DNA of 6,513 nucleotides, taken from NCBI GenBank assembly GCA_025934475.1, contig JAICXZ010000192.1, positions 1-6,513 of the forward strand, read 5' to 3'. Below the pieces are notes generated by a model that saw only the letters and a program-made list of their open reading frames with translations, had not been told where the DNA came from and did not search any database. Below, one piece after another: positions 1-6,513 of this stretch. Made by a program: the position numbers and the translations under genes. This DNA comes from Mucilaginibacter sp. (GTDB taxonomy: Bacteria > Bacteroidota > Bacteroidia > Sphingobacteriales > Sphingobacteriaceae). Every line of letters starts with the position of its first letter. Positions within the stretch are counted from its first letter, which is position 1.

Positions 1-1805
1 ACGTAAGGCTTGCTGTCGGGATTCTCGTCCATTACGGAGATAATATCGTAAGGTCCCCGCTGCAGGTAGAAATTATTTTTAGTTACCAGTTTTCCCGCAT
101 GAGCGTCTTGTTCATAGGCTGACCGAACTACTTTCACATAGCTTTCGTCGTTGTTCTGCTGCATAACAAACTCTTTCGGGTTTTCGCGCAGTATGTAAAC
201 CGCTCCCTTCCCTACTGCATATTTCTCTTTGTCGGCAGCTGGGTGTATTCCAAGGAGTTTAAATAAATGTTCGGACGGTGCCTTAAACTTATTGCCTTTG
301 GTATCCCACCAGTCCATTACTGATTGATAGGGATCGTCGTCACGACCACAATAGATTAGCACACCGCCTTTTTTAACCCAATCCGCCAGGTGCTGGTGAA
401 CTTCGGCATTGATAGGCTTCATATTCGAATAACTCATCACTAAAACCTTGATACCGCTTAAGGTTGGCGGATAAGCCAGGTTTTCCATGTGAACAGTCTG
501 CACGGGGATGCCTCGTTTTACCAGTGGCAAGGTTTGTCCGTAAAAATTTGAAAACTGCGGATCCTCGAAACCATTATGAGTCGGGAAGCGCTGGAACATC
601 AACGAATTACTCATCAACACTCCTATTCCATTTACGCCGTTTACTTTGTTTTTCGACAAAGGCATATCGTTCAGCGCATTGATCATCACTTGCATCTGGG
701 TCGAATAATACTTGGGGATCAGTACCATCGAATCGTTGTGCGCGATTTTATAAGGGCGCGTGTAAATACGTTCCGGCCAGGGCATTACCTCGTAGTTGTC
801 GATCATCGGGTAAAGCAGTTCTGCGGTGAAGGTAGCCTGGTAATTGCGCTTGTAATCGGCCCAGTCGCGCGGCCAGTCTTCGATTGGGTCAGTCAGGAAG
901 AAAAGTTTGCGACCGGTTGGTGCTGTCATGGAAACCATGGAGCCGTATTCAAGGAAGGCATTTTCGAAAACGCGTTCTTTTTTTTGTCCGTCGAAATAAG
1001 TGGGCTCACGCGAAGTGCCTGTCCATACCTGGGCAATGTAACCATCTATCCCCGGTAATGATGCCAAACTTGCTTCTGGGCTAACGATCTGCCATGACGA
1101 ATAATTCACCAGCGAGTGCGTAGCGATATAAACCTTAATTTCCTTGCCTTTGCTTTTTCCATACGCTTTAGCATAGCCCGAAACCTGTTTGATGGCTTCG
1201 TAATATAAATGATATTTCAGCTTGCTGGACAAGTAAGTATTCTCCGGTGATGCGTCCTGAGGTCGCCATGGAAAACCATAATATTTTTGCCATTCGGCCT
1301 TAAACGGAGCGCTGTAACCTGCGCGGGCCCAAAACTCAGGTTCTTCTAAAAAAACAGTGGTAATGCCGGCATCAATCACGCGTTTTACCACCGCCGTCTT
1401 CATGTACTCAATAAAAGATTGAACCGGGACCACGTAAGGCATATTTTTTCCATGGAAGATGGTATCGCCTTTTACCGTCACCTGCCCAACGCCAAGGTGA
1501 TTTTGGCCGTCCCATTTACCCAGGAAGTAATCATAATAGCTGCCCCAGGCAATGCCGGTCATGAAAGCCGTTTGATAGCCTTTGTCGCGCCATGATTGTA
1601 CGCGCTGCTCAAAGGTTAAACCGGCATGGTCATTAGTTCCGTAAACGATAGCAACATCAGAGCGAACATCAATTTGGGGTATCCATTTGCTGCTGGTTTG
1701 GAAAGCCGTTTTTTGTCGTGGATGCTCATATTCAGCGTTGTATTTCTGTGCGTAAACCGAGCATGATAATGCCAGCAAAAAGCAAAGCAAAGAAGTTTTA
1801 TTCAT
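1..1805 (-). CDS. Secreted glycoside-hydrolase-like protein, family unassigned (3' end cut by window)
   Basis: An uninterrupted frame runs from ATG at 1805 to the window edge, giving 601 residues with no stop; the C-terminus lies outside. It starts with a signal peptide (MNKTSLLCFLLALSCSVYA, cut probably after A19). C15 also loosely fits a lipobox, so periplasmic export or lipid anchoring are both possible. Residues ~40-360 alternate hydrophobic strands and helices like a (beta/alpha)8 barrel: DVAIVYG, TTVFLEEPEFW (E154, E155, E157), KVYIATHS, DGYIAQVWTG, FLEYGSM (E286), KLFFLTDPIEDW (D326, E329) and YEVMPWPERIY. Acidic residues at the ends of strands suggest a retaining clan-A-type hydrolase, but this is inference. 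Residues ~393-500 resemble the GATase-like trimerisation domain of GH42-type enzymes (IKVLVMSYSN, then ADWVKKGGVLIYCG). The final visible part is probably the start of a beta-rich domain. Its place after SusC/SusD/DUF3823 genes supports a role in glycan breakdown. I do not recognise the exact family; the substrate is unknown. Confidence 0.72.
   Translation of the reverse strand, partial: MNKTSLLCFLLALSCSVYAQKYNAEYEHPRQKTAFQTSSKWIPQIDVRSDVAIVYGTNDHAGLTFEQRVQSWRDKGYQTAFMTGIAWGSYYDYFLGKWDGQNHLGVGQVTVKGDTIFHGKNMPYVVPVQSFIEYMKTAVVKRVIDAGITTVFLEEPEFWARAGYSAPFKAEWQKYYGFPWRPQDASPENTYLSSKLKYHLYYEAIKQVSGYAKAYGKSKGKEIKVYIATHSLVNYSSWQIVSPEASLASLPGIDGYIAQVWTGTSREPTYFDGQKKERVFENAFLEYGSMVSMTAPTGRKLFFLTDPIEDWPRDWADYKRNYQATFTAELLYPMIDNYEVMPWPERIYTRPYKIAHNDSMVLIPKYYSTQMQVMINALNDMPLSKNKVNGVNGIGVLMSNSLMFQRFPTHNGFEDPQFSNFYGQTLPLVKRGIPVQTVHMENLAYPPTLSGIKVLVMSYSNMKPINAEVHQHLADWVKKGGVLIYCGRDDDPYQSVMDWWDTKGNKFKAPSEHLFKLLGIHPAADKEKYAVGKGAVYILRENPKEFVMQQNNDESYVKVVRSAYEQDAHAGKLVTKNNFYLQRGPYDIISVMDENPDSKPY
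306..629 (-). other. GATase-like (beta-galactosidase trimerisation-like) domain within the hydrolase-like protein
   Basis: Residues ~393-500 of the 1-1805 gene show a Rossmann/flavodoxin-like alternation. There is a strand at GIGVLMSNS, a helix ending in PLVKRGIPVQTV, a strand at IKVLVMSYSN, the helix AEVHQHLADWVKKGG, and a strand VLIYCG followed by RDDDPY. The pattern 'hydrophobic strand, helix, GG-V-L-I' is what is seen in the middle domain of GH42-like enzymes. The residue at the nucleophile elbow is Tyr/Ser rather than the catalytic Cys of true glutamine amidotransferases, as expected of a structural domain. Assignment is by pattern only and could be wrong in detail. Confidence 0.5.
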
Positions 1806-1852
1806 GTATTAGTTTATAGAATGTTTTGGTGAGGTGATGTAAAGTCATAAGT

Positions 1853-1880
1853 AGAAGGAGGGCATTGCGGCCCTCCCTCC
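1853..1880 (-). terminator. GC-rich intercistronic hairpin (attenuator, weak terminator or mRNA stabiliser)
   Basis: On the minus strand, seven bases after the stop of the DUF3823 gene, the arm GGAGGGAGGGC pairs with GCCCTCCTTCT across a 6-base loop (CGCAAT). The stem has 11 pairs: nine Watson-Crick and two G-U. The seven pairs nearest the loop are perfect. The 3' side continues ACTTATGACTTT, which is not a continuous U-tract, so a strong intrinsic terminator is doubtful. It sits between the binding-protein genes and the hydrolase-like gene, where a partial terminator or a 3'-end protector of the upstream transcript would set the ratio of the products. The structure is seen in the sequence; its function is inferred. 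Confidence 0.6.
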
Positions 1881-1887
1881 TATAAAT

Positions 1888-2661
1888 TTAAGGATATTTA
1901 ATTGCTACCGGTTCACTATAATTATACTCATCAAGGCCGGCGTTTATCCTCGCTCCTACGCGGAAATATACATCCTGCTGCGGTAGCGCGCCACCGGTAG
2001 TGGTAATGCTTATAGTTTGGCCCAACAATACCGTTCCGGTTGATCCATTATACGATGTAAGCTTGGAATAACGCGGATCGTAGTTATTGTTGCCATCATA
2101 TTTGGTATTGCTCACATACAGGTTGATGTCGGTAATATCCTGCTGGTATGCCGTATTGGCTGTGCCACGGGTAACCTTTACCTGTACCGTTACTGTGCTA
2201 TCAGCATTAAATACCGGGCTGCCAACCATTTGAACACGCAAAAACGGCTCAACCTTAAAGGTCATATCGGTAGTTGTATTGCTGCCTTTGATCACCACAT
2301 TCTGACTTTGGTCAACGGTGACATTGCCAACACTATCGGTTTGCACAAGTGGTACAAACGGCCCTTCTACCGATATCTTGTAAGTAGCGGCGAATATCTT
2401 CGTATTGTTAAACGTGCCATCCTGCATCGACTGAAAATAATATGGCGTCGGATTGGCGCTATAGCTGGTTTCGAGCAACTTAACACGAGTGCCGCCACCA
2501 CCAATCTCCGTTTGCACACCCTCGCCCGTTCCTGCGTCTAAAACCTGTCCATGCAGTGTATTATTTGGCGAAGGGTAATTATCGATTTTGGAGCATGAGC
2601 TGCCTGCGATGGCCGCAAGGCAAAATGCTATATAATAAAATGTCTTTTTCATAGTCTTCAT
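1888..2661 (-). CDS. DUF3823-type surface lipoprotein in the SusE position
   Basis: A complete 257-residue lipoprotein. The signal peptide ends in the lipobox GSSC with C23 as the lipidated residue, so the mature protein is membrane anchored, most likely on the outer membrane with the SusCD complex. After the linker KIDNYPSPNNTLHG come the hallmarks of the DUF3823 family: VLDAGTGEGVQTE, VKLLETSYSANPTPYYF, QDGTFNNTKIFAATYKI and EGPFVPLV (residues ~35-110), a small beta-sandwich of the carboxypeptidase-regulatory-like kind. A second beta domain (~138-257) ends with VYFRVGARINAGLDEYNYSE, typical of the C-terminal DUF3823 module. Its ATG overlaps the stop of the SusD-like gene by one base (TAATG), implying co-transcription and coupled translation. 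Met4 is an alternative start that still leaves a usable signal peptide. The presumed role is accessory glycan binding; no ligand can be named. Confidence 0.85.
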   Translation of the reverse strand: MKTMKKTFYYIAFCLAAIAGSSCSKIDNYPSPNNTLHGQVLDAGTGEGVQTEIGGGGTRVKLLETSYSANPTPYYFQSMQDGTFNNTKIFAATYKISVEGPFVPLVQTDSVGNVTVDQSQNVVIKGSNTTTDMTFKVEPFLRVQMVGSPVFNADSTVTVQVKVTRGTANTAYQQDITDINLYVSNTKYDGNNNYDPRYSKLTSYNGSTGTVLLGQTISITTTGGALPQQDVYFRVGARINAGLDEYNYSEPVAIKYP

Positions 2662-2663
2662 TA
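2659..2663 (-). promoter_or_regulatory. TAATG stop/start overlap (translational coupling)
   Basis: The TAA stop of the SusD-like gene (2663-2661) and the ATG of the DUF3823 gene (2661-2659) share one base. There is no Shine-Dalgarno sequence in front of the ATG; the preceding bases encode the C-terminal QNPGY of the SusD-like protein. Ribosomes ending on the SusD-like gene are therefore the likely source of initiation on the next gene. This favours the ATG at 2661, though ATG at 2652 (Met4) cannot be excluded. Confidence 0.6.
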
Positions 2664-4598
2664 ATAACCTGGGTTCTGAATCAGTTTTGAACTCTTAGAA
2701 ATAGCACCCGGAGGTATTTGTTCGTAATACCATTTGGGGTCGTAGGTATACACGTCGTTGCGTTCGTCGGTACGGGCATCGAAGAAATATTTGCCTGCCT
2801 GCGCTGCATAAAATGGCATCAGCACACGGTAAATAGTTCCATTTTGTTCTTTTGAGAATATTCTCCAGCGCCTCAGGTCCCAATAGGTTTTATTCTCAAA
2901 CGCCAATTCTTTTCTTCTCTCTTTGCGGATTGTGTCAATGGTCATCACTCCTGAGCTAGCCAACGGAATTGCGCCAGCCCTGGAACGAATTTGGTTGATA
3001 ATATTGAACGCATCGGTTGCGTCGGCGCCATTGCTGCCGGCACCTACTGAACTCAACTCATAGGCGGCTTCAGCACGGTTCAACAATACTTCGGCGTAGC
3101 GCATTTCGATCCATGTTTGGGTTTCGTTGTTTTCCTTTACTTGTGCAGTCGCCAGGTTCGGATTTAGCCATTTACGCACTGAGAAACCCGAAATAGCGCA
3201 AGTTTGATCGCCTGTGAAAATGCCACTTGCTCCGGCTGGATTCATTTTGCTGCCGTCCGGAAGCGTGTAAGCAGTTTGATCTGCATTAGCCGATTGTACG
3301 ATGTTTGAAGTCGGGTATTGCGACCTTGATCCTGATGGCAGAAGCGGACTGATCCCACCTGCAACCGCCCCGGTATAAATGGCCCGACGCACCTCAATGC
3401 TTTGATCCTTGAATACATCGCCCGGCAAAATAACCGAAGCCCTTAAGCGAGGCTCAGCATTGGCAAAAAGATCCATTGTATTGGTATACAGCTCATAGTG
3501 CCCGCTTGCATCCAGCGTCTTCAAGGTACCATCGGCATTTTTTGGCAAGCCGTCGAACATCTCAACGAAATTAAGCGTCGGGTTCACCTCGGACGAGTAA
3601 CCGTTAGGGCCCATCAACTGGCGGGGTACATTATATGCATCGTACCCGTGAACCGAATTCGGAAATTGATACTCGCGCACAAATATGTTTTCGGGGCTCG
3701 ACGCATCTGAAAACAGGTTGACGAAGTTTTGATATTGGGCCGATTTATCTGTAGCCGACCACGCTTTGGTATAGAGGCTATAAACACCATCCAGTGTTTT
3801 GGCTGCGTCGTATGCTTTTTGGAAATAACCGTTGGCTGAGCTTGAAGGTAAACCGCAAATCTGGTTTTGACCGTCAAACAGCGTTACGGTATTGTATTTG
3901 GCAATCGAACCGGCGTATAGCATCGCCCTGGATTCAAATGCCGCAGCTACATATTTATTGGCCCGGCTGCCATCATTATTGTCACTATTTGAGGCTGGCA
4001 GATTGGCAATAGCAAAGTCGAAATCACTGGCGATCTGATCCCAAACGGCCTTTTCAGACGAACGGGGAACATTCAATTGCGCAGTGCTTCCGCCTACTGT
4101 ATAGTCGAGTGTTTTGTTAACGATAGGCACTCCGCCGAAGCGTTTCACCAGGGCAAAATAAGTCATGCCACGAATAAAGTAAGCCTCGCCGAGCCAGGCA
4201 TTTACCTGGGCCTGGGTGTAGTTTTTAGCATAGGCAGGTAGGGTCTCAATAAAGTAATCACAATCATGGATGGTGGTATAGCTACCTCCCCATATGTCCC
4301 AATGCCAGTCGCCCCAGTTTTCGGAGGTGGCGCCTGTTTGGTCACGGCTCAAAGCTTCGCCGGTTGTAGCAGGCGTTGGTTTAATGATCCAAAAGAAATT
4401 AAGACCCATGTCAGGCGAATACCGGAAATCTTCGATGGGTAATTCGCTATATATGCGGGCCATATAGGCCTGGATACCGGCCGGGTTTGAGAACACATCC
4501 GGGTCCTGTATGATATTTTGCGGCGGAATATTGAGTTTCCGGCAGGAAACTCCGAGAACCGCTGTCGCCAGGAGTAATATATAAATATATCTTTTCAT
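2661..4598 (-). CDS. SusD/RagB-family glycan-binding outer-membrane lipoprotein
   Basis: A complete 645-residue SusD-type protein, somewhat longer than the usual ~500-600. SusD proteins cap the SusC barrel at the cell surface and deliver glycan to it. The signal peptide MKRYIYILLLATAVLGVSC ends at lipidated C19. Residues ~130-160 (NAWLGEAYFIRGMTYFALVKRFGGVPIV, split by the helix turn) are the conserved TPR-like segment. The C-terminal SusD/RagB region has WIEMRYAEVLLNRAEAAYE (~496-514), INQIRSRAG (~534-542), IRKERRKELAFENKTYWDLRRW (~557-578), and the end motif YYEQIPPGAI...LIQNPGY (~624-645). A tryptophan-rich stretch at 95-103 may help bind sugar. It starts 11 bases after the SusC-like stop with an A-rich leader (CCTGAAAAAAC) and no Shine-Dalgarno, normal for Bacteroidota. 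Ligand specificity cannot be inferred from the sequence. Confidence 0.96.
   Translation of the reverse strand: MKRYIYILLLATAVLGVSCRKLNIPPQNIIQDPDVFSNPAGIQAYMARIYSELPIEDFRYSPDMGLNFFWIIKPTPATTGEALSRDQTGATSENWGDWHWDIWGGSYTTIHDCDYFIETLPAYAKNYTQAQVNAWLGEAYFIRGMTYFALVKRFGGVPIVNKTLDYTVGGSTAQLNVPRSSEKAVWDQIASDFDFAIANLPASNSDNNDGSRANKYVAAAFESRAMLYAGSIAKYNTVTLFDGQNQICGLPSSSANGYFQKAYDAAKTLDGVYSLYTKAWSATDKSAQYQNFVNLFSDASSPENIFVREYQFPNSVHGYDAYNVPRQLMGPNGYSSEVNPTLNFVEMFDGLPKNADGTLKTLDASGHYELYTNTMDLFANAEPRLRASVILPGDVFKDQSIEVRRAIYTGAVAGGISPLLPSGSRSQYPTSNIVQSANADQTAYTLPDGSKMNPAGASGIFTGDQTCAISGFSVRKWLNPNLATAQVKENNETQTWIEMRYAEVLLNRAEAAYELSSVGAGSNGADATDAFNIINQIRSRAGAIPLASSGVMTIDTIRKERRKELAFENKTYWDLRRWRIFSKEQNGTIYRVLMPFYAAQAGKYFFDARTDERNDVYTYDPKWYYEQIPPGAISKSSKLIQNPGY
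4290..4316 (-). other. Tryptophan-rich patch in the SusD-like protein
   Basis: Residues 95-103 read WGDWHWDIW, with four tryptophans in nine positions (W95, W98, W100, W103), followed by Y107. SusD proteins commonly carry one conserved Trp near this point of the N-terminal helical region. The extra aromatics could stack on sugar rings or line the SusC interface. The residues are seen directly; the role is inference. Confidence 0.5.
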
Positions 4599-4609
4599 GT
4601 TTTTTCAGG

Positions 4610-6513
4610 TTAGAATTTCACATTTAAGCCCACATTGAACAGTTTATCCAACGGATACAGGTAACCATATAGGCCTGTTGGGTGCTCAGGGTCCACATAT
4701 TTGATACTTGTGAATGTGAGCAGGTTATAGCCGTTCACAAACACCCGCAGGCCTCTTATACCCAGACGCGTTGATATCGACTGAGGCAGGGTGTATCCCA
4801 GCTCAGCGCTTTTCAATCTCACATATGAAGCATTATGAAAATTGGCCAGTGAATTGGTATTGGCGGTAGTTCCGGTGTAAGAGAATGTGCCGGGAACCCA
4901 GGCTGTATTTGGATTGTATGGGTCGGCATTCGGGTTGGCTGGGTGCCAGTCATTCAGGAACTGCGTCAATGCACTGCCTCCGCCCCAAAGCGGAATATTC
5001 AATTGCTCGATGTAGGAAATATCGATTCCTGCTGCTCCCTGGAACAATACGTTAACGTCGAAACCCTTGTATGATCCGCCCAGGTTCAGACCGAAAGTAT
5101 ATTGCGGCGTAACCGTTCCGCCATTCGGGTTGCTGCCATAAGTAATCGGGTGGCTATCATTCCCGTCAATCTGGCCATCGCCGTTCCAATCCTGATAATT
5201 GTAATCGCCTACAACTGTGCCGCGACCTACATAAACCGGGCTATTGAGTATCTGGTTATAATTCTGGTAAACGCCGGCCGAACCGTAGCCCCATTGTATA
5301 CCCTGGTACCGGTTGGATTGATCGGCTTGCCAGTCCAGGTAAGAGTTACCGTGTTTCGCCTCGGCGTAAGTGGTCCACATTGTACGGGCATAACCGAATG
5401 TACCCCGGATATTATAGTTGAATTTACCAATGTGGTTGCGGTGTGTAACTTCAAAATCAATTCCCTGTGTACGGTCACCGTTCAGGTTTTCCTGAGGAAG
5501 CGGGGTACCGAGAACATCAGGTATCTGGAGCGTGTTTGATGAGAATAGGCCCGAACGGTTCCTTCTGAAGTAATCAACTGTAAAGCCCAGTAATCCATGC
5601 CATGCGTCAAAATCGATACCGGCGTCAAATGTGTGAGAGGTTTCCCAACCAATGTTAGGATTGGGCAAGCCGGTACTTTGAACAGCATTGACAAAATTAC
5701 CGCCAAACACCGAGCCGCTTGGCAACTGGTTATTATTACCATTTGCCGGATAATAATATCCCCGCAGGAACTGAAAGTACAGCGTGTTGTCATCACCGAG
5801 CACACCATAGGACGCTCTTACCTTTAATTGATCTATAAAAGAAAGCGCTGACGAGTTTTTCCAGAAATCTTCTTCAGACACATTCCAGGCTAACGAGCCC
5901 GAAGGGAAGAAACCGATCGATTGCGATGGCGGAAACTTGGAGGATTCATCCCGGCGGAAGCTAAACTCGCCCAGATACTTGCCTTTATAATCGTAATGCA
6001 GCCTGCCTACCAGCGAATTTGTTGCATACTTATACAGGCCGTTGGCGTCCTGCGAGGCGTTCTGGTTGGCCGCGTTACCGGCAAAGATCTGATCCACAGG
6101 GATAGCCAACTCGCGATAAGCGCCAAAATTGTCAGCATCCTGTCCATTGCCCTCATAAAGCAACAGGGCGCTTACATTGTGCACATTAGCAAACGTATGG
6201 GCATAATTGATCGATAGCTGATCGGTATTTTGAGCGTAGTTATAATACTGCCTTTGTACATAACTCGGCGCACCTGTTAGCGTGGCGTTGTAGACATTTT
6301 TAGAAGCATCGTAAGAATACAAGTTATAGGAGTTATCGAATTGCTTATTATCCTGTATCTGATCATTATAGCTATATAAAGCTTTAATGCTTAAGCCAGG
6401 TACCCATGGCAGTCGATATTCGAGGCTTAACAAGCCGTTGAAAAACTTGTTATTCTGTATGCTGTAGCCACCTATATCCGAATTCTCGAAGGTGATAGGG
6501 TTGCCGCCGTCAA
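4610..6513 (-). CDS. SusC/RagA-type TonB-dependent outer-membrane transporter (5' end cut by window)
   Basis: The frame is open from the window edge at 6513 to TAA at 4610, giving 633 complete codons. The apparent start at 6433 is a TTG inside the frame; 26 in-frame residues precede it (DGGNPITFENSDIGGY...), so the protein clearly continues upstream. The signal peptide, carboxypeptidase-like domain, TonB box and plug are outside, and only the later part of the 22-strand barrel is visible. Family marks include FSFRRDESSKFPPSQ, FFPSGSLAWNVSEEDFW, LKVRASYGVLGDD, NPNIGWETSHTFDAGIDF, GIDFEVTHRN, the acidic loop DWNGDGQIDGND, TPQYTFGLNLGGSYKGFDVN, FHNASYVRLKSAELGYTLP and FVNGYNLLTFT. It ends in VGLNVKF, a terminal Phe as expected of the Bam-recognised last strand. 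It imports glycan fragments (or similar large nutrients) using TonB energy, paired with the SusD-like protein encoded 11 bases downstream. Any promoter lies outside the window. Confidence 0.96.
   Translation of the reverse strand, partial: DGGNPITFENSDIGGYSIQNNKFFNGLLSLEYRLPWVPGLSIKALYSYNDQIQDNKQFDNSYNLYSYDASKNVYNATLTGAPSYVQRQYYNYAQNTDQLSINYAHTFANVHNVSALLLYEGNGQDADNFGAYRELAIPVDQIFAGNAANQNASQDANGLYKYATNSLVGRLHYDYKGKYLGEFSFRRDESSKFPPSQSIGFFPSGSLAWNVSEEDFWKNSSALSFIDQLKVRASYGVLGDDNTLYFQFLRGYYYPANGNNNQLPSGSVFGGNFVNAVQSTGLPNPNIGWETSHTFDAGIDFDAWHGLLGFTVDYFRRNRSGLFSSNTLQIPDVLGTPLPQENLNGDRTQGIDFEVTHRNHIGKFNYNIRGTFGYARTMWTTYAEAKHGNSYLDWQADQSNRYQGIQWGYGSAGVYQNYNQILNSPVYVGRGTVVGDYNYQDWNGDGQIDGNDSHPITYGSNPNGGTVTPQYTFGLNLGGSYKGFDVNVLFQGAAGIDISYIEQLNIPLWGGGSALTQFLNDWHPANPNADPYNPNTAWVPGTFSYTGTTANTNSLANFHNASYVRLKSAELGYTLPQSISTRLGIRGLRVFVNGYNLLTFTSIKYVDPEHPTGLYGYLYPLDKLFNVGLNVKF
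5156..5191 (-). other. EF-hand-like acidic loop in the SusC-like barrel
   Basis: The twelve residues DWNGDGQIDGND match the spacing of a calcium-binding loop (acidic or amide side chains at positions 1, 3, 5 and 12, Gly at 6, Ile at 8). A D-x-N-G-D-G-x-I-D segment is a recurring feature of the C-terminal half of SusC/RagA proteins, preceded here by GDYNYQ. Metal binding is inferred from the pattern; it also serves as a family signature. Confidence 0.6.

Noticed and set aside
576..1058. Open frame of 160 codons on the plus strand
   Set aside because: It lies antisense within the continuous hydrolase-like gene, has no recognisable domain, and its composition follows the reverse reading of that gene.
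1806..1852. A separate promoter for the hydrolase-like gene
   Set aside because: On the minus strand I find no TAnnTTTG with a TTTG/TTG element about 20 bases upstream. The gap is AT-rich but has no consensus match, so read-through from upstream is simpler.
2661..4598. Extra length of the SusD-like protein as a domain fusion or insertion
   Set aside because: The extra residues (mainly within ~385-470) look like ordinary loop and coil expansion between conserved SusD segments; no separate domain signature is visible.
5102..5539. Open frame of 145 codons on the plus strand
   Set aside because: It is a reverse-strand shadow of the SusC-like barrel, whose family motifs run unbroken across it.
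4610..6433. Possible complete gene starting at 6433
   Set aside because: The codon there is TTG (Leu) in the middle of barrel sequence; the frame stays open upstream to the window edge and reads as SusC-like protein, so it is an internal codon of a truncated gene.
1..6513. Mobile element, CRISPR array, tRNA or rRNA
   Set aside because: No regularly spaced repeats, transposase-like frames, terminal inverted repeats or RNA gene signatures were seen; coding sequence occupies all but about 93 bases.

Overview
The window is a piece of a Bacteroidota glycan-uptake and degradation locus (a polysaccharide utilization locus, PUL). All four genes are on the minus strand and fill almost the whole window. 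Read in transcription order, from high to low coordinates, they are: (1) the C-terminal ~633 residues of a SusC-type TonB-dependent outer-membrane transporter (4610-6513, cut by the window edge); (2) a complete SusD/RagB-type glycan-binding lipoprotein of 645 aa (2661-4598); (3) a complete 257-aa DUF3823-type lipoprotein in the SusE position (1888-2661); (4) the first 601 residues of a secreted protein (1-1805, cut by the other edge). The fourth looks like a glycoside hydrolase with a TIM-barrel-like N-terminal part and a GATase-like middle domain, and I cannot assign it to a named family.

The organism is most likely a member of the Sphingobacteriaceae, of the Mucilaginibacter or Pedobacter kind. 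This is inferred from the SusC/SusD/DUF3823 arrangement, moderate base composition, absence of Shine-Dalgarno sequences at the gene starts and A-rich leaders. No marker gene fixes the genus.

The genes are packed as one operon: 11 bp between susC-like and susD-like, a 1-base TAATG overlap between susD-like and the DUF3823 gene, and then an 82-bp gap before the hydrolase-like gene. That gap holds an 11-bp-stem GC-rich hairpin (1853-1880) and a six-codon ORF. It has no match to the Bacteroidota promoter consensus, so the hydrolase-like gene is probably expressed by read-through, possibly at a level set by the hairpin.

Functional picture (inference from family knowledge): SusD and the DUF3823 lipoprotein bind a glycan at the cell surface, SusC imports it with TonB energy, and the fourth protein acts on it at the surface or in the periplasm. 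The substrate cannot be read from the sequence. No regulator, transposon, RNA gene, CRISPR array or phage element was seen. The architecture is a known type; the least explained part is the fourth protein.
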